From assembly GCA_002344425.1 (NCBI GenBank), contig DDTV01000004.1, forward strand, positions 1-5,621: DNA of 5,621 nucleotides, read 5' to 3'. Below the pieces are notes generated by a model. That model was not told the DNA's origin. It made no database searches and saw nothing but the letters and a program-made list of their open reading frames with translations. The stretch is from Candidatus Falkowbacteria bacterium UBA2355 (lineage in GTDB: Bacteria > Patescibacteriota > Patescibacteriia > Patescibacteriales > Patescibacteriaceae). Position numbers and translations under genes: made by a program. Below, piece after piece: positions 5,228 through 5,621 of the stretch (its first letter is position 1; each line of letters opens with the position of its first letter).

Positions 5228-5256
5228 ATTATACAAGTCTTGTTTATTTCTGACAA
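5228..5256 (-). promoter_or_regulatory. Leaderless promoter inside the end of mutM
   Basis: TTGTCA (5251-5256, five of six matches to the -35) and a perfect TATAAT (5228-5233) are separated by exactly 17 bp. The standard seven-base step places the transcription start on A5221, the first base of the ATG of the secreted-protein gene, predicting a leaderless mRNA. The -35 box lies within the last codons of mutM, so the secreted protein need not depend on mutM transcription. Confidence 0.75.
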
Positions 5257-5621
5257 TTTTTGCACCAATGCGTTCCCCGTCCGGCCAAGCGGCTTTTAAT
5301 GATTGGCGCTCCGCAACGCGGGCAGGCCAGCGAAGCTCGGCCATAGACTTTAAGCAAAGCCGCGAAACCGCCTTGACGGCCTTGAGCATCAAGAAAATCG
5401 CTAAAAGTAGTGCCTCGACGGGCAATTGATTTTTTTAAAATCAAAGGTATGGCTTTGAATAATTTAATTTTTTCCTTTTCTTTCAAACTGCCCGCCAAAC
5501 GCTTGGGAGAAAGACCGGCGTTGTACAACACTTCATCAACATAAATATTGCCCAAACCGACCAGGTGTTTTTGATCCAACAAAGCGGCCTTCAGGGAAGT
5601 TCTTGAACGCCGTTGTAAAAT
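5244..5621 (-). CDS. mutM: Formamidopyrimidine-DNA glycosylase, C-terminal part
   Basis: Fpg/MutM removes oxidised purines such as 8-oxoguanine from DNA and cuts the backbone as a bifunctional glycosylase/AP lyase. Only the last 125 residues are inside the window; the frame is open to the edge. The helix-two-turn-helix DNA-binding region is clear: LLDQKHLVGLGNIYVDEVLY (visible residues 14-33). ARRGTTFSDFLDAQGRQGGF follows (67-86). The C-terminal zinc finger has C100, C103, C120 and C123, and GRGT (114-117) before the third cysteine carries the conserved arginine. The N-terminal catalytic proline and glutamate are not visible, so activity cannot be judged. The reading continues upstream of a TTG at 5582 with family-like sequence, so that TTG is not the start. 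The stop lies 22 bp before the secreted-protein gene, whose promoter overlaps the zinc-finger codons. Confidence 0.95.
   Translation of the reverse strand: MLQRRSRTSLKAALLDQKHLVGLGNIYVDEVLYNAGLSPKRLAGSLKEKEKIKLFKAIPLILKKSIARRGTTFSDFLDAQGRQGGFAALLKVYGRASLACPRCGAPIIKSRLAGRGTHWCKNCQK

Noticed and set aside
5222..5425. Longer reading of the secreted protein beginning at 5425.
   Set aside because: It overlaps mutM coding sequence and would bury the signal peptide 68 residues into the protein.

Overview
The window looks like a contig end from a bacterium of the Candidate Phyla Radiation (Patescibacteria, probably Parcubacteria-like). This is inferred from very tight gene packing, leaders that are absent or only about 8 nt, the lack of strong Shine-Dalgarno sequences, and a Sec-secreted protein whose pilin-like and cysteine-rich make-up resembles proteins I associate with this group. 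The assignment comes from recognising sequence style, not from a search. The first 11 bases match the 3' end of a standard Illumina adapter, so they are probably not genomic.

Layout. From 25 to 977 the minus strand carries rplJ then rplL, encoding the L10 and L7/L12 proteins of the ribosomal stalk. Ahead of them lie an L10-type autoregulatory leader with an intrinsic attenuator (991-1089) and a consensus sigma70-type promoter (1096-1124). From about 1131 to 1415 there is no convincing protein gene. Instead, a second consensus promoter (1422-1450), several strong helices and an intrinsic terminator (1131-1179) outline a structured non-coding RNA of about 285 nt that I cannot assign to a known family. 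This is the most interesting part of the window. Next, on the minus strand, come mltG (endolytic murein transglycosylase) and manC (mannose-1-phosphate guanylyltransferase), separated by one base and surely co-transcribed.

manC diverges from a plus-strand gene for a small divergent-PAP2 (DUF212/YuiD-like) membrane protein. The 24 bp between their start codons form a nearly perfect palindrome holding two opposed extended -10 elements, so each gene would get an 8-nt leader. The PAP2-like gene converges on a minus-strand gene for a 425-residue secreted, cysteine-rich protein, and the two stop codons abut with no base between them. The secreted-protein gene has its own promoter inside the end of mutM (formamidopyrimidine-DNA glycosylase), placed so that transcription should start on the A of its ATG. 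mutM runs off the right edge, so only its C-terminal 125 residues are visible.

How the genes relate. rplJ and rplL form a self-regulated ribosomal operon. manC and mltG both serve the cell envelope (activated mannose for glycans, and control of peptidoglycan strand length), and the neighbouring PAP2-like and secreted proteins are also envelope or exported. mutM is DNA repair and only adjacent.
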